From positions 591,351 through 655,350 of the forward strand of contig CAVPXL010000001.1 of NCBI GenBank assembly GCA_963709765.1: 64,000 bases of DNA. The letters run 5' to 3'. Below are positions 9,422-17,954 of the stretch, piece after piece (position 1 is the first letter of the stretch; every line of letters begins with the position of its first letter). The notes below the pieces were generated by a model. It did not search any database, was not told where the DNA came from, and saw nothing but the letters and a program-made list of their open reading frames with translations. The DNA comes from Roseitranquillus sp963709765. Lineage in GTDB: Bacteria; Pseudomonadota; Alphaproteobacteria; Rhodobacterales; Rhodobacteraceae. The position numbers and the translations under genes are program-made.

Positions 9422-10272
9422 CTTGCCTCGTTGCTCGCGAGGAAGACGAAGGCCGGGGCGATCTCCGCCGGCTGGCCGGGGCGTCCGATCGGAGTGCCCT
9501 TGCCGAAGGATTGCACCTTCTCGCGGCTCTGCCCGCCGGACGGCTGAAGCGGGGTCCAGAACGGGCCCGGCGCGATCCCGTTCACCCGGATGCCCTTTTC
9601 CATCGCCGTCGGCGCCAGTCCTTGCGTGAAGCCGCGGATCGCGAATTTCGTCGTCGCGTAGTCCAGCAGCGTCGGAGACGGATCGAACCCCTGCACCGAG
9701 GTCACGTTGATGATCGACGCCCCCGGCGGCATGATCTTCAGCGCCTCCTGGCACATCCAGAACATCGCGTAGATGTTCGTCTTCATCGTCTGGTCGAACT
9801 GCTCGGACGAGATGTCGGGCAGGCCCTCGCGGAACACCTGCTTGCCGGCGTTGCAGACGAGGATGTCGAGGCCGCCCATCGCCTCGGCGGCCCTGCCGAC
9901 CAGCCCGCGGGCGAAGCGTTCGTCCTTGAGATCGCCGGGCATGAGGTGGAGGATGCCGCCCTCGCCTTCGACGAGATCCTTGAGCGACTGCGCGTCCTCC
10001 TCCTCCGCGTCGAGGTAGTTGATCGCGACCGCTGCGCCTTCTCGCGCATAGGCGATGGCGGCGGCGCGCCCCAATCCGCTGTCGCCGCCGGTGATCAGGG
10101 CCCGTCGCCCCTTCAGGCGACCGGTTCCGCGATACGTCGTCTCGCCGTGATCGGGCCGCGGGGTCATCGCGTCGGTCCAGCCGGGCTTGTCCTGTGGCTG
10201 ATCGGGGAAGGGCGGCGCGGGGTAGAGACTGCGCGGGTCGCGCATCTCGAACTGGTCGTGTTCGTCGCTCAT
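9370..10272 (-). CDS. SDR-family oxidoreductase, YghA/GsiB-like
   Basis: A 300-residue short-chain dehydrogenase. A ~50-residue N-terminal extension (LYPAPPFPDQPQDKPGW) marks the YghA-type group. The Rossmann signature ITGGDSGLGRAAAIAYAREG, the NAG motif LVCNAGKQ, and the catalytic Ser (INVTSVQG) and Tyr-x-x-x-Lys (YATTKFA) are all present. The ATG at 10272 is preceded by GAGAGAGGA; upstream open frame is shadow. The reaction is NAD(P)H-dependent reduction of a carbonyl; the substrate is unknown. Such proteins are often stress-induced. Confidence 0.88.
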   Translation of the reverse strand: MSDEHDQFEMRDPRSLYPAPPFPDQPQDKPGWTDAMTPRPDHGETTYRGTGRLKGRRALITGGDSGLGRAAAIAYAREGAAVAINYLDAEEEDAQSLKDLVEGEGGILHLMPGDLKDERFARGLVGRAAEAMGGLDILVCNAGKQVFREGLPDISSEQFDQTMKTNIYAMFWMCQEALKIMPPGASIINVTSVQGFDPSPTLLDYATTKFAIRGFTQGLAPTAMEKGIRVNGIAPGPFWTPLQPSGGQSREKVQSFGKGTPIGRPGQPAEIAPAFVFLASNEASYMTGEIVSLTGGELMI

Positions 10273-10343
10273 GGCATCCTCTCTCTCGTGTCGGAAGACA
10301 AACACGCGATCGGGCAAGAGGTTTCCGCTGCCCGCGCGCGGCG

Positions 10344-11150
10344 TCAGCCGGTTGGCGTCGCGAGGTGCGCAAGGGCCGCGGCATGGATCTCGCGATTGGC
10401 GGCGGCGATGACCTGCCCGCCCTTCAGGGCCGACCGGCCCTGCCAATCGGTCACGATGCCGCCGGCGGCTTCGACGACGGCGATGGGCGCGGCGATGTCG
10501 TAGGTGTTCAGGCCCGCCTCGATGACCAGGTCGATCTGGCCGGCGGCGAGGAGCGCGTAGGCGTAGCAATCAATCCCATAGCGGGTGAGACGCGCGAAGC
10601 GCGAGACCGCCTCGAAGGCGCGCCGCTCGGCCTCGGTCCCGATTTCGGGAAACGTCGTGAAGAGCACGGAATCGCTCAGGGGCCGCGGCCCGCGCGTGCG
10701 AAGAGCGGCACGGCCATGCGGCCCCGTCATTTCGGCCAGACCGGGCGCGCCCACGAAGCGTTCGCCGATATAGGGCTGGTCGATGATGCCGAGGATCGGC
10801 CCCGCTGCATCGGCCACGGCGATCAGAACACCCCATGTGGGAGTGCCGCTGAGATAGCCACGGGTCCCGTCGATGGGGTCGAGGATCCAGGTGAGGCCGG
10901 AAGTGCCGCTCTCCTCGCCGAACTCCTCCCCGATGACGCCGTCGGCAGGGCGCTTTTCGGCCAGCAGGGCACGCATGGCGCGCTCTGCCGCCCGATCCGC
11001 TTCGGTCACGGGGTCGAAAGCCTCGTCGGACTTGGTGTCCGCCGCGAGATCCGCCCGACGAAAATGCCGGAGGGTCTCGACGCGGGCGGCGCCGGCCAGT
11101 GCATGGGCCGTCGCGAGAAGATCGGCCAGCAGACGTTCGTCATGTCGCAT
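10344..11150 (-). CDS. Inositol-monophosphatase family phosphatase, histidinol-phosphatase (HisN) type
   Basis: A 268-residue IMPase-superfamily enzyme. Metal ligands are visible in GVIGEEFGEE, ILDPIDGTRGYLSGTPTWG and NTYDIAAPIAVVEAAGG. The GTRGYLSG loop and overall length fit the HisN histidinol-phosphatases of alpha- and actinobacteria better than the myo-inositol enzymes, but this is from pattern only. It lies 71 bp upstream (in transcription order) of the SDR gene and may share its transcript. The start ATG at 11150 (MRHDERLLAD) fits family length. Confidence 0.83.
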   Translation of the reverse strand: MRHDERLLADLLATAHALAGAARVETLRHFRRADLAADTKSDEAFDPVTEADRAAERAMRALLAEKRPADGVIGEEFGEESGTSGLTWILDPIDGTRGYLSGTPTWGVLIAVADAAGPILGIIDQPYIGERFVGAPGLAEMTGPHGRAALRTRGPRPLSDSVLFTTFPEIGTEAERRAFEAVSRFARLTRYGIDCYAYALLAAGQIDLVIEAGLNTYDIAAPIAVVEAAGGIVTDWQGRSALKGGQVIAAANREIHAAALAHLATPTG

Positions 11151-11229
11151 GACCGGCGGCTAGCTTGCCGCCGCGAGGCGGTCAAGCTCCGTCGGCGACA
11201 CCCGAGCGATCATTGGCGTGGAAGAAGAC

Positions 11230-11250
11230 GATCGCGGATTCTCCGCGATC
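11230..11250 (-). terminator. Hairpin terminator behind the XRE gene
   Basis: A perfect 9-bp inverted repeat GATCGCGGA/TCCGCGATC with a 3-base loop lies 14 bp past the regulator stop codon. On the minus strand it is followed by the pyrimidine-rich GTCTTCTTCC. The T tract is short, so factor-independent strength is uncertain. Confidence 0.55.
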
Positions 11251-11263
11251 TGCCTTCTGGCAT

Positions 11264-11623
11264 TCAGGCCGCGTCGCTGAGGACGCGAGCCAGTTCGAAG
11301 AGACGCCTGCGTTGCGTCTCCGGAATGGCGTAGTAGGAACGGACAAGCTCCAGCGCCTCCTTGTCGGCCAGGATGTCCCCCGGCAGAGCAGTCTTGGCGG
11401 CAGCGTCCCCCAGACCTTCGAAGAAGAAGGAAACCGGCACCCCGAGCGCTTCGGAAATGTCCCACAGCCGCGAAGCGCTGATACGGTTCATCCCCGTTTC
11501 GTACTTCTGAATCTGCTGGAACTTGATACCTACGCGCTCGGCAAGCTGCTGCTGCGTCATACCCACCATCCAGCGCCGATGACGGACTCGCTTGCCGACA
11601 TGGACGTCCACCGGATGCTTCAT
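11264..11623 (-). CDS. XRE-family transcriptional regulator
   Basis: A 119-residue protein with an N-terminal XRE helix-turn-helix (about residues 10-68: QQQLAERVGIKFQQIQKYET) and a short C-terminal helical region ending RRRLFELARVL. This is the compact type abundant in Alphaproteobacteria, often near stress or cell-cycle genes. It is divergent from the quinone oxidoreductase. The 284-bp intergenic region between them is AT-richer than its surroundings and holds a dyad at 11724-11737, so self-regulation or control of the neighbour is plausible but unproven. Confidence 0.85.
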   Translation of the reverse strand: MKHPVDVHVGKRVRHRRWMVGMTQQQLAERVGIKFQQIQKYETGMNRISASRLWDISEALGVPVSFFFEGLGDAAAKTALPGDILADKEALELVRSYYAIPETQRRRLFELARVLSDAA

Positions 11624-11723
11624 CGTTACACTCCTCTAATACGACTGAGCCACCCCCATCCAATCAATCAGGAGGCTCACCGCAACCTGTCGAAAAGGAT
11701 AGGCTCGATGTTGCTCAACCCCG

Positions 11724-11750
11724 ATCAATACATTGATATGCCGATTGATA
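11724..11750. promoter_or_regulatory. Candidate operator in the XRE/quinone-reductase intergenic region
   Basis: The sequence ATCAATACATTGAT (11724-11737) is a perfect 6-bp inverted repeat with a 2-base centre. A further ATTGATA begins about six bases downstream. It sits in a locally AT-rich stretch between the two divergent genes, where an XRE repressor would be expected to bind. It is not an FNR box (the half-sites are in inverse order). The assignment is inference. Confidence 0.35.
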
Positions 11751-11907
11751 ATTTCTTGACGACCGAAACCAGGAGAGATCGACCCATGGCCCGTTGCGAT
11801 TTGAAAACTCGCCTTAAGCGTGTTTCGCATATTGCGAACTATTCTGCAAACACAACCTCCTCGCGGGACTCGCCGCCCAGCGAATCGATTTTTAGGGGAA
11901 TTGCCCG

Positions 11908-12867
11908 ATGAGAGCGTTTCGCGTCCATGACGTCGATGCCCCGCCGCGGATCTGCGAGGTCGAGCTGCCCGCGCCGGGACCCGGTGAGGTTCAGGTTCAG
12001 GTCGCCGCCTGCGGCATAAATTTCGCCGATCTGCTGATGGCGCGGGGTGAATACCAGGAGAAGCCGGATCTGCCCTTCACGCTCGGGATGGAACTTGCGG
12101 GAACGATCGCCGCCCTGGGCGACGGCGTGTCCCATCTCAGGGCGGGAGACCGGGTCGCGGTCTTCGGCGGCACTGGCGGCCTCGCCGAGTTGGCCAATTG
12201 TCAGGCGGCACGATGTGTGCCGCTCCCCGACGGGATGCCGTTCGAGCATGCGGCCGCTTTCGTGATCGCCTACGGGACCAGTCACGTGGCGCTCGACCAC
12301 CGTGCCCGCCTCAAGGCCGGCGAGACGCTTCTGGTTCTGGGCGCGGCCGGCGGTGTCGGGCTGACGGCCGTGGAAATCGGCAAGAAGATGGGCGCGACGG
12401 TGATCGCGGCAGCCCGGGGCGCGGCGAAACTGGAAGTCGCGGCCAGGGCCGGTGCGGATCATCTGATCGACACCGATACCGATGACCTGCGCCAGCGGGT
12501 CCTCGATCTCGGCGGCGCGGACGTGGTCTACGACCCGGTCGGCGGCAAACTGTTCAACGCGGCTTTGCGGGCGGTCCGGCCCGAGGCCCGGGTCCTCGTG
12601 ATCGGCTTTGCCAGCGGCGACATCCCGCAGATCAAGTCCAATCACCTGCTCGTCAAGAATACCAGCGTCCTCGGCTTCTACTGGGGCGGGTACATGGCGT
12701 TTCGCCCCGAGGTCATCTCCGACAGCCTGACAACCCTTTTCGGATGGTATTCCGACGGCGGCCTGCACCCGCATGTCAGCCACACCCTGCCGCTGGAAAA
12801 GGCGCAGCAGGCGATGGATCTGCTGCGCGAGCGCAAGGCCACGGGCAAGGTGGTCGTGACGATTTGA
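11908..12867 (+). CDS. Zinc-free medium-chain dehydrogenase, NADPH:quinone oxidoreductase family
   Basis: A 319-residue member of the quinone oxidoreductase branch of medium-chain dehydrogenases. The GroES-like N-terminal domain has VAACGINFADLLMARG and no zinc-ligand cysteine set. The nucleotide-binding fold has LVLGAAGGVGLTAVEIGKK (about residues 140-160). The C-terminal ATGKVVVTI is the usual ending. It reduces quinones or enones with NADPH; substrate unknown. The start ATG 11908 follows an AGGGGAA-type site. Confidence 0.9.
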   Translation: MRAFRVHDVDAPPRICEVELPAPGPGEVQVQVAACGINFADLLMARGEYQEKPDLPFTLGMELAGTIAALGDGVSHLRAGDRVAVFGGTGGLAELANCQAARCVPLPDGMPFEHAAAFVIAYGTSHVALDHRARLKAGETLLVLGAAGGVGLTAVEIGKKMGATVIAAARGAAKLEVAARAGADHLIDTDTDDLRQRVLDLGGADVVYDPVGGKLFNAALRAVRPEARVLVIGFASGDIPQIKSNHLLVKNTSVLGFYWGGYMAFRPEVISDSLTTLFGWYSDGGLHPHVSHTLPLEKAQQAMDLLRERKATGKVVVTI

Positions 12868-13206
12868 CCCGAACGCCGCGGACAGGAGCGACTGGAACCG
12901 CTCCGCCTCCCCCGGCCTCGGGGGCCAGCCGAACGACGCGCCCTCGCGCGACGCTGCCGCCATGGCTGTCCCGATTGCCCGGCAACTGACCCGGATCGCG
13001 GGAATCGGGGAAGACCAGCGCAACCTGGCGGCAGCCGTACGATGTGCGACAGGGTTTCCGGGGCCCCCGAGAGCCGCGACCGCGACATTGTGCGCCTCCG
13101 AACCTTGCGGAACTTCTTGAAAGCTGCGCCTCGCTCCACGATATTTGCAAGGGACGGCGGGCCATTGGGGGCCGCCGATGCTTTTGACAGGTCTTGGAGG
13201 AGATTA
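12868..13206. other. 339-bp intergenic region before the Bax-inhibitor gene
   Basis: I see no convincing gene here on either strand. The open frames across it are continuations of shadows. It must hold the promoter of the downstream BI-1 gene. A CTTGAAA followed about 20 bases later by GATATT is vaguely like a heat-shock promoter but too poor a match to call. The ribosome site TTGGAGGAG directly precedes ATG 13207. Confidence 0.5.
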
Positions 13207-13983
13207 ATGGCTGAATATCAGACGATCCGGGCTGGTGTCGGTGCCCGCGCCGCCCAGATCGATGCGGGTCTTCGCGCCCACATGAACAAGGTCTACGGCA
13301 CCATGTCGGTGGGCATGCTGATCACGGCGCTCGCGGCATGGGCGATCTCGGGTCTGGCCACCACGACCGACCCGTCGCTCGCCGCGGCCCAGATCAGCCA
13401 GGACAAGTATCTCACCGACCTTGGCGTCGCGCTCTACGCGTCGCCGCTCAAATGGCTGGTGATGTTCGCGCCGCTGATCTTCGTCTTCGGCTTCACCGCG
13501 GGCATCAACCGCATGTCGGCGGCCACGGCACAGACGGTGTTCTACGCCTTCGCCGCCGTGATGGGCGTGTCGATAAGCTCGATCTTCCTGGTCTTCACCG
13601 GCTATTCGATCGTGCAGACCTTCATCGTGACGGCGATCGCCTTCGCGGGGCTGAGCCTTTACGGCTACACCACCAAGCGCGACATCTCGGGCTGGGGCGC
13701 GTTCCTGATCATGGGCGTGATCGGCCTTGTGGTCGCGATGGTCGTCAACATCTTCATCGCGAGCGCCGCCATCAATTTCGCGATCTCCGCGATCGGCGTG
13801 CTGATCTTCGCAGGCCTGACGGCCTACGACACCCAGAAGATCAAGACCGACTACGTGCAGCACGCACAGGTGGCCGATAGCGAATGGCTTGCCAAGTCGG
13901 CGATCATGGGCGCCTTGAGCCTCTATCTCGACTTCATCAACATGTTCATGTTCCTGCTGCAATTCCTCGGCAACCGCGAGTAA
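13207..13983 (+). CDS. Bax inhibitor-1 family membrane protein
   Basis: A 258-residue protein with a soluble N-terminus (MAEYQTIRAGVGARA) and seven predicted hydrophobic segments, including the family stretch YTAYDTQKIKTDY-like AGLTAYDTQKIKTDY near residue 205 and acidic residues in the last helix region. Bacterial BI-1/YbhL proteins are inner-membrane, pH-sensitive calcium-leak-type channels by homology with YetJ; the role here is inferred. TTGGAGGAG precedes the ATG at 13207. Followed by a clear terminator. Confidence 0.9.
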   Translation: MAEYQTIRAGVGARAAQIDAGLRAHMNKVYGTMSVGMLITALAAWAISGLATTTDPSLAAAQISQDKYLTDLGVALYASPLKWLVMFAPLIFVFGFTAGINRMSAATAQTVFYAFAAVMGVSISSIFLVFTGYSIVQTFIVTAIAFAGLSLYGYTTKRDISGWGAFLIMGVIGLVVAMVVNIFIASAAINFAISAIGVLIFAGLTAYDTQKIKTDYVQHAQVADSEWLAKSAIMGALSLYLDFINMFMFLLQFLGNRE

Positions 13984-14044
13984 CGCAGCCGGACCTCGAA
14001 ACCGCCCGCGTGACGCAGTCGCTGTTGCAGGACCCGGATCCTCC

Positions 14045-14080
14045 AAACCTGCCGGCCTTCGGGTCGGCAGGTTTCTGTTT
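14045..14080 (+). terminator. Rho-independent terminator of the BI-1 gene
   Basis: Arms AAACCTGCCG (14045-14054) and CGGCAGGTTT (14065-14074) enclose a short loop with CTTCGG. TTT-CTG-TTT follows. It lies 61 bp downstream of the stop codon. Confidence 0.8.
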
Positions 14081-14110
14081 GTCTGGGCATTTTCATCTTC
14101 GCGCGGCAGC

Positions 14111-14725
14111 AGCTTTGTTGCACGGTTGAAGTGGATGATTCATCTCGTGAATCCAGCGTGGTAGCTGGCGGGCATGAGCAGGCCCACACCGGCGACCTGC
14201 AAGACAACGAACTGGCCGGCTTATAACGATGCGCGCAAGCGCCGTGGCTCGCTGACCATCTGGTTCGACCCGGAGGTGGGTCGGGATGCTGTGCCGACCG
14301 GCAAGCGCGGCCGAAAGCCGACCTTGCCGCGATATTGCCGTCCAGACGTGCCTGACGACGAAAGCGCTCTTCGGGATGGCGCTACAAACGCCGCGTCTGG
14401 CGCAAGATCCATCTCGGGATCGACGAAAAAACGCTGGAAGTCCGGGCGGTCGAGATCACCGGAAGCCACATCGGGAACGCGCCGGTTCTGCCGGACCTTC
14501 TGGGCCAGCTCAGCATGGAAATGCTTGGGACGCGCGATCTGGTGAAACTGGAGCGGATACCACCGACAAAGCCGTGCAGAGACAAAGATGCACCGCATGA
14601 AACTTTTGGGCCCGCAGCACATGGCACGAAACTTCGACCGACAGGTCACCGAGGTCCACGTCCGCATCGCCATCATGAACGGCTATACCGCGCCTAGCAT
14701 ACCCGCCACGGATACCGTGGGATAA
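14111..14725 (+). pseudogene. IS5-family (IS903/IS427-like) transposase remnant
   Basis: A degenerate insertion sequence. The left end AGCTTTGTTGCACGGTTG (from 14111) resembles an IS5-group terminal repeat. From 14174 it reads MSRPTPATCKTTNWPAYNDA and then GSLTIWFDPEV, the usual IS5-type transposase N-terminus. Later pieces in other phases are VWRKIHLGIDEKTLEVRAVE, GSHIGNAPVLPDLL, MHRMKLLGPQHMARNFDRQV and AIMNGYTAPSIPATDTVG, ending at TAA 14723-14725. Around 70 codons between FGMAL and VWRKIHLG, and a second block with catalytic residues, are missing. It cannot encode an active transposase. No right terminal repeat or target duplication was found. Confidence 0.8.
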
Positions 14726-14936
14726 CTGCATCCGGGGACAGAGCCCGTCCGGATCGCCAGTTTGTCGGAAACACTGTCTGCTTCGGTTGCCCTCTCGGCG
14801 AGCTGATCTGCGATCAATCCGGCACACCGGCGAGGTTGTAGAGGTCTGCGCCGAAACCGCCGAGTCCGGTTCATCCCCAAGCTTTGCCACGGATGCGTCA
14901 CCGCCCGCGCCGGCCCTTTTTCATTTCGGCCACGCC

Positions 14937-15614
14937 TCAGCCCATGTCGCTGCGGTCCTGCCGGGACTCGGCCCGGCGGCTGTCCTTGCGCCAGCTCCAG
15001 AGGGCGATCAAGCCCCAGCTGAGGCAGTAGAGCGCTCCGAAACTCAGCATGATCTCACCCGGGATCGGGCCCACGTCCGCACGTTCGTAGAGCTGCGCCA
15101 GACTCTCTAGCGGCGTGGGATGGACGATGAGTTTGCCCAGATAGGCGACTGTCTGGATTATCAAGATCCAGAAATAGTTGCGCCGGATCCGCCGCCCGAT
15201 GGCCACGCGCAAACTGACGTGGTGGCGCGGGTGGAGGTAATCCTCCGCCAGAATCTCGTGCCAGTCGTCCTCGAGGTGGAGATCGCCGTCGCGCAACATC
15301 GGCGCAAAGACATGCCGCTCCATCCAGCGACAACGTGCGCGCCAGACGTTGAAATAGCGGTAGCGCCGCGCCTCCAGCATCAGGAAGAACACGATCAGGA
15401 TGCCCACCAGCACCAGCGGAAGCGGCGAAGCCTTCGGCGCGGCGAAGGCGATCGAGAGGGCGATGCCGAGGGTCACCACGGCCCAGTTCGTCGTCGTGTC
15501 GAGACGCTGGCGCCAGAGGGTCGAGCGATAGACCTCGCCGCGGTAGAGATGTGCCACCGCGCTGAGTTCTTCCGCCGTGAACTTCTTCCGATGAGATCCG
15601 GCGGCGACCGGCAT
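14937..15614 (-). CDS. DUF2270 membrane protein
   Basis: A 225-residue protein of the DUF2270 family, function unknown. The soluble start FTAEELSAVAHLYRGEVYR is followed by hydrophobic pairs (about residues 45-60 and 65-82, LPLVLVGILIVFFLMLEARR) and two more near the C-terminus (NYFWILIIQTVAYLGKLIV and IMLSFGALYCLSWGLIALWS). Start ATG 15614 was chosen because GAGGGAG lies eight bases upstream; the frame is open to 15653. It lies between an IS remnant and rpmG and has no obvious operon partner. Confidence 0.8.
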   Translation of the reverse strand: MPVAAGSHRKKFTAEELSAVAHLYRGEVYRSTLWRQRLDTTTNWAVVTLGIALSIAFAAPKASPLPLVLVGILIVFFLMLEARRYRYFNVWRARCRWMERHVFAPMLRDGDLHLEDDWHEILAEDYLHPRHHVSLRVAIGRRIRRNYFWILIIQTVAYLGKLIVHPTPLESLAQLYERADVGPIPGEIMLSFGALYCLSWGLIALWSWRKDSRRAESRQDRSDMG

Positions 15615-15894
15615 CGACGCACTCCCTCGACTGGGCATCCCCGAGCTTGCCACGCGGCGGCGGCGCGGTCAAAGCGGCGCCGGCACCCCTCCGGTCACGT
15701 GCCGCGCCCGGACAGCAGGGATCGGCGCGGCGCGGATTTCGGTGCGTCGTCGGCAGCAGAGCCGCAAATGAGCGCCGATAGACGCACGTGGCCGGGGCGC
15801 GGCCGCTGCTGCGGGCAAGGACATCACCGCGCGGCCATCCCGTGACAAGAAGAGACAAGCGATGCCGCGAACGAGACGGCGCCGCAAACGAAAA

Positions 15895-15919
15895 GGCCGC
15901 ACGAGAGCATCGCGCGGCC
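15895..15919 (-). terminator. Terminator behind rpmG
   Basis: Arms GGCCGC (15895-15900) and GCGGCC (15914-15919). On the minus strand the second arm runs directly into CTTTTCGTTT, as expected for a terminator about 26 bp past the rpmG stop. Confidence 0.65.
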
Positions 15920-15945
15920 ACAAGAAAGTCCGACGGGTGAACGTC

Positions 15946-16113
15946 CTACTTGATCTTGCCTTCCTTGTACTCGACGTGCTTACGCGCGACGGGATCGTAC
16001 TTCCGCACCGACATCTTCTCGGTCATCGTGCGGGCGTTCTTCTTGGTCACGTAGAAGTGGCCGGTGTCCGCCGTGGAGTTCAGGCGGATCTTGATCGTGG
16101 TCGGTTTCGCCAT
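15946..16113 (-). CDS. rpmG: 50S ribosomal protein L33
   Basis: A 55-residue L33 starting MAKPTTIKIRLNSTADTGHF and ending DPVARKHVEYKEGKIK. This is the cysteine-free form usual in Alphaproteobacteria, so it does not bind zinc. Start ATG 16113 follows GAGGAGACGATT. Single-gene unit with its own terminator. Confidence 0.97.
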   Translation of the reverse strand: MAKPTTIKIRLNSTADTGHFYVTKKNARTMTEKMSVRKYDPVARKHVEYKEGKIK

Positions 16114-16223
16114 AATCGTCTCCTCGCGCGGGGCAGCGCGGGCCACCCTCGGAAAAATCTCGAAGCCCGCCTTTTACGCACCTTCCCCGCACTGTCAACA
16201 ATGCCGTGACGAAAAAGCCAACT

Positions 16224-16593
16224 GCGCGGATGGCCTGTAAGCCGGATTCTGTCCCGGGGGTCGCCCCCCTTGGATGACCATTCATCTGGCCCCGCCGTCA
16301 CCGACGGGATCTTGCTGCCAACCCGGGTCCCAGAGGCCGAAGCCGCGCCCCGCGTTGCCGCACGGGACCCCTATTTGGCATTGCTCCCGGTGGGGCTTGC
16401 CGTGCCGGTCCGGTTGCCCGTCCCGCGGTGGGCTCTTACCCCACCGTTTCACCCTGACCCGGACCTGCCGGGCGGTTTGTTTTCTGTGGCGCTTTCCCTC
16501 GGGTTGCCCCGGCCGGGCGTTACCCGGCACCGTCGCTTCGTGGAGTCCGGACTTTCCTCACCCCGAAAGGTGCGGCCATCCAGCCATCCGCGC
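16224..16593 (-). ncRNA. rnpB: RNase P RNA (bacterial type A)
   Basis: Read on the minus strand, the region has the conserved rnpB blocks: GAGGAAAGTCCGGACTCCAC near the 5' end, GGTGCCGGGTAACGCCCGGC, GAGGGAAAGCGCCACAGAAA, and the 3' block AATCCGGCTTACAGGCC. The ends pair as helix P1 (GCGCGGATGGC with GGCCATCCGCGC), which sets the limits at about 370 nt. TTGGCTTTTTCG follows the 3' end and probably terminates it. It is the catalytic RNA that removes 5' leaders from tRNA precursors. Confidence 0.95.
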
Positions 16594-16602
16594 GCGACGC
16601 AT

Positions 16603-17280
16603 TTAGGCGCCGCGATCCCACCGGTCAACGGGAAAACGCGTCGCCAGATCGGTGGCCAGACGCGCATCCTCATCGTCGGCGGGCCTAGCCGTCCCGACCG
16701 CGCAGGGGCGAAAGCGCAGGCGGAAGGCGGCGAGCCTGAGCGCGGGCGTCACGTCGCGTGGATAGCCGAATTGCAGAAGGGCCGAGTCGAGGCACCCGGA
16801 GCCTTGCGCCGCATCCGGCCAGACCGACAGCCCGGAACGCGCCAGCCGTTGCCAGTCAAAGCGCGCGCCTGGATCGTCCTTGCGGCCCGGCGCCATGTCC
16901 GAATGCCCGATCACGCGCGCGGGGTGCATCGCGTGCCGCCGGAGGATCTCGGCCAGCAGACTTTCCAGCGCCCTCATCTGGGGCTCAGGAAACCCGGAGA
17001 GCGGCCCGCCCTCCAGCTCGATGCCGATGGAACGGGAGTTCACGTCGCTGACCGCCCCCCACGACCCTGCACCGGCGTGCCAGGCGCGGCGTGCCTCGGA
17101 TACCAGCGCGAAGGTCTCGCCGTGGATGTCGATCAGGTAGTGCGCCGAAACCTCGGCCGCCGGGTCACACAGCCGCTCGAGAGAGGCAGCGCAGTCGAGG
17201 ACGGTATGGTGGAGCACCACCAGGTCCGGTCGCGCCCCCGCGCGCCGCTCTCCATGATTCGGGGAAGGGTGGCGGATCAC
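16603..17280 (-). CDS. N-acetylmuramoyl-L-alanine amidase, AmpD-like
   Basis: A 225-residue amidase_2 protein. Zinc-binding and catalytic positions are visible: VVLHHTV near residue 23, RRAWHAGAGSWG, and VIGHSDMAPGRKDDPG near residue 125. There is no signal peptide, so a cytoplasmic role in muropeptide recycling (anhydromuropeptide amidase) is likely. A GTG start at 17280 is supported by GGAGG five bases upstream. Its stop lies only about 10 bp before the 5' end of rnpB, so the rnpB promoter must sit within this gene. Confidence 0.88.
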   Translation of the reverse strand: MIRHPSPNHGERRAGARPDLVVLHHTVLDCAASLERLCDPAAEVSAHYLIDIHGETFALVSEARRAWHAGAGSWGAVSDVNSRSIGIELEGGPLSGFPEPQMRALESLLAEILRRHAMHPARVIGHSDMAPGRKDDPGARFDWQRLARSGLSVWPDAAQGSGCLDSALLQFGYPRDVTPALRLAAFRLRFRPCAVGTARPADDEDARLATDLATRFPVDRWDRGA

Positions 17281-17291
17281 GCCGCCTCCGC

Positions 17292-17951
17292 TCAGCCGCC
17301 CCGGGCGGACCGGAAGGGCGCCGGATCCCAGTAGCAGGCAAAGCCGTCGCCGTCGGGATCGAGGCCCAGACGATCGCGCTGCGGCCCGCCGCGTTCCAGA
17401 AAGTCACGTTGCGCCAGGTCGGACGACGGATACTTGGCGCAATTGCGCAGGAAACGGTTCTGGGCGTTGAACCCCGAACGGCTGTAGACCTGCTCTCCGA
17501 CGCCATTCGTCGTGTTGATCGCATAGGCCACGATGTTGGGGCCGGTATCACCCGGCCGCGCGATGGGCTCCGGGGGAATGACGCGATAGGCCTCGCGCTG
17601 CGCCTCGAGCCGCTCGCGGTCGGACTGGATGGATTCCCGCTCGGCGACGGCGCCGAAATCCTGCTCGTCGCTGATGCCGGGATTGTTCACGCTTACCGAC
17701 GCTGTGGGAGCCGACCCCGCCTCGTAACTTGCGCCGGGACTCTGGGGCACCGGGTTTATCGGGATTCCCGCGGCCGACAGCTCTTCCTGCGAGATTGGTC
17801 CGCCCGCTTCTGCCTGAGGATAGATCGACGTGACCGGCGGCTGACCGCGCAATTCGGACTCGCGCTGCTGGCTGTAGACATCGTCCGAGATCGGCGCCGC
17901 GCAGGCGGCGAGCAGGATAAGGCCGAGGGGGGCAAGGCTACGCATCTTCAT
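17292..17951 (-). CDS. Lipoprotein with C-terminal Excalibur-like motif
   Basis: A 219-residue secreted protein. The signal sequence MKMRSLAPLGLILLAACAAP has a lipobox (LAAC), so it should be an anchored lipoprotein. The middle is low-complexity, Pro/Ser/Glu-rich. The C-terminus has a DPDGDGFACYWDP motif with a second cysteine upstream (FLRNCAKY), as in Excalibur calcium-binding domains. It lies 3 bp after gatA, so it may be cotranscribed. The cellular role is unknown. Confidence 0.75.
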   Translation of the reverse strand: MKMRSLAPLGLILLAACAAPISDDVYSQQRESELRGQPPVTSIYPQAEAGGPISQEELSAAGIPINPVPQSPGASYEAGSAPTASVSVNNPGISDEQDFGAVAERESIQSDRERLEAQREAYRVIPPEPIARPGDTGPNIVAYAINTTNGVGEQVYSRSGFNAQNRFLRNCAKYPSSDLAQRDFLERGGPQRDRLGLDPDGDGFACYWDPAPFRSARGG

Positions 17952-17954
17952 GAC

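Noticed and set aside
11636..11830. 64-codon minus-strand frame in the XRE/quinone-reductase intergenic region
   Set aside because: No ribosome site, no recognisable protein, and it covers the likely operator region.
12868..13206. Heat-shock-like promoter before the BI-1 gene
   Set aside because: Spacing and -10 match are too poor to support a call.
14726..14936. Gene content between the IS5 remnant and the DUF2270 gene
   Set aside because: Only short frames without ribosome sites or recognisable sequence; no right terminal repeat of the IS5 element could be found.
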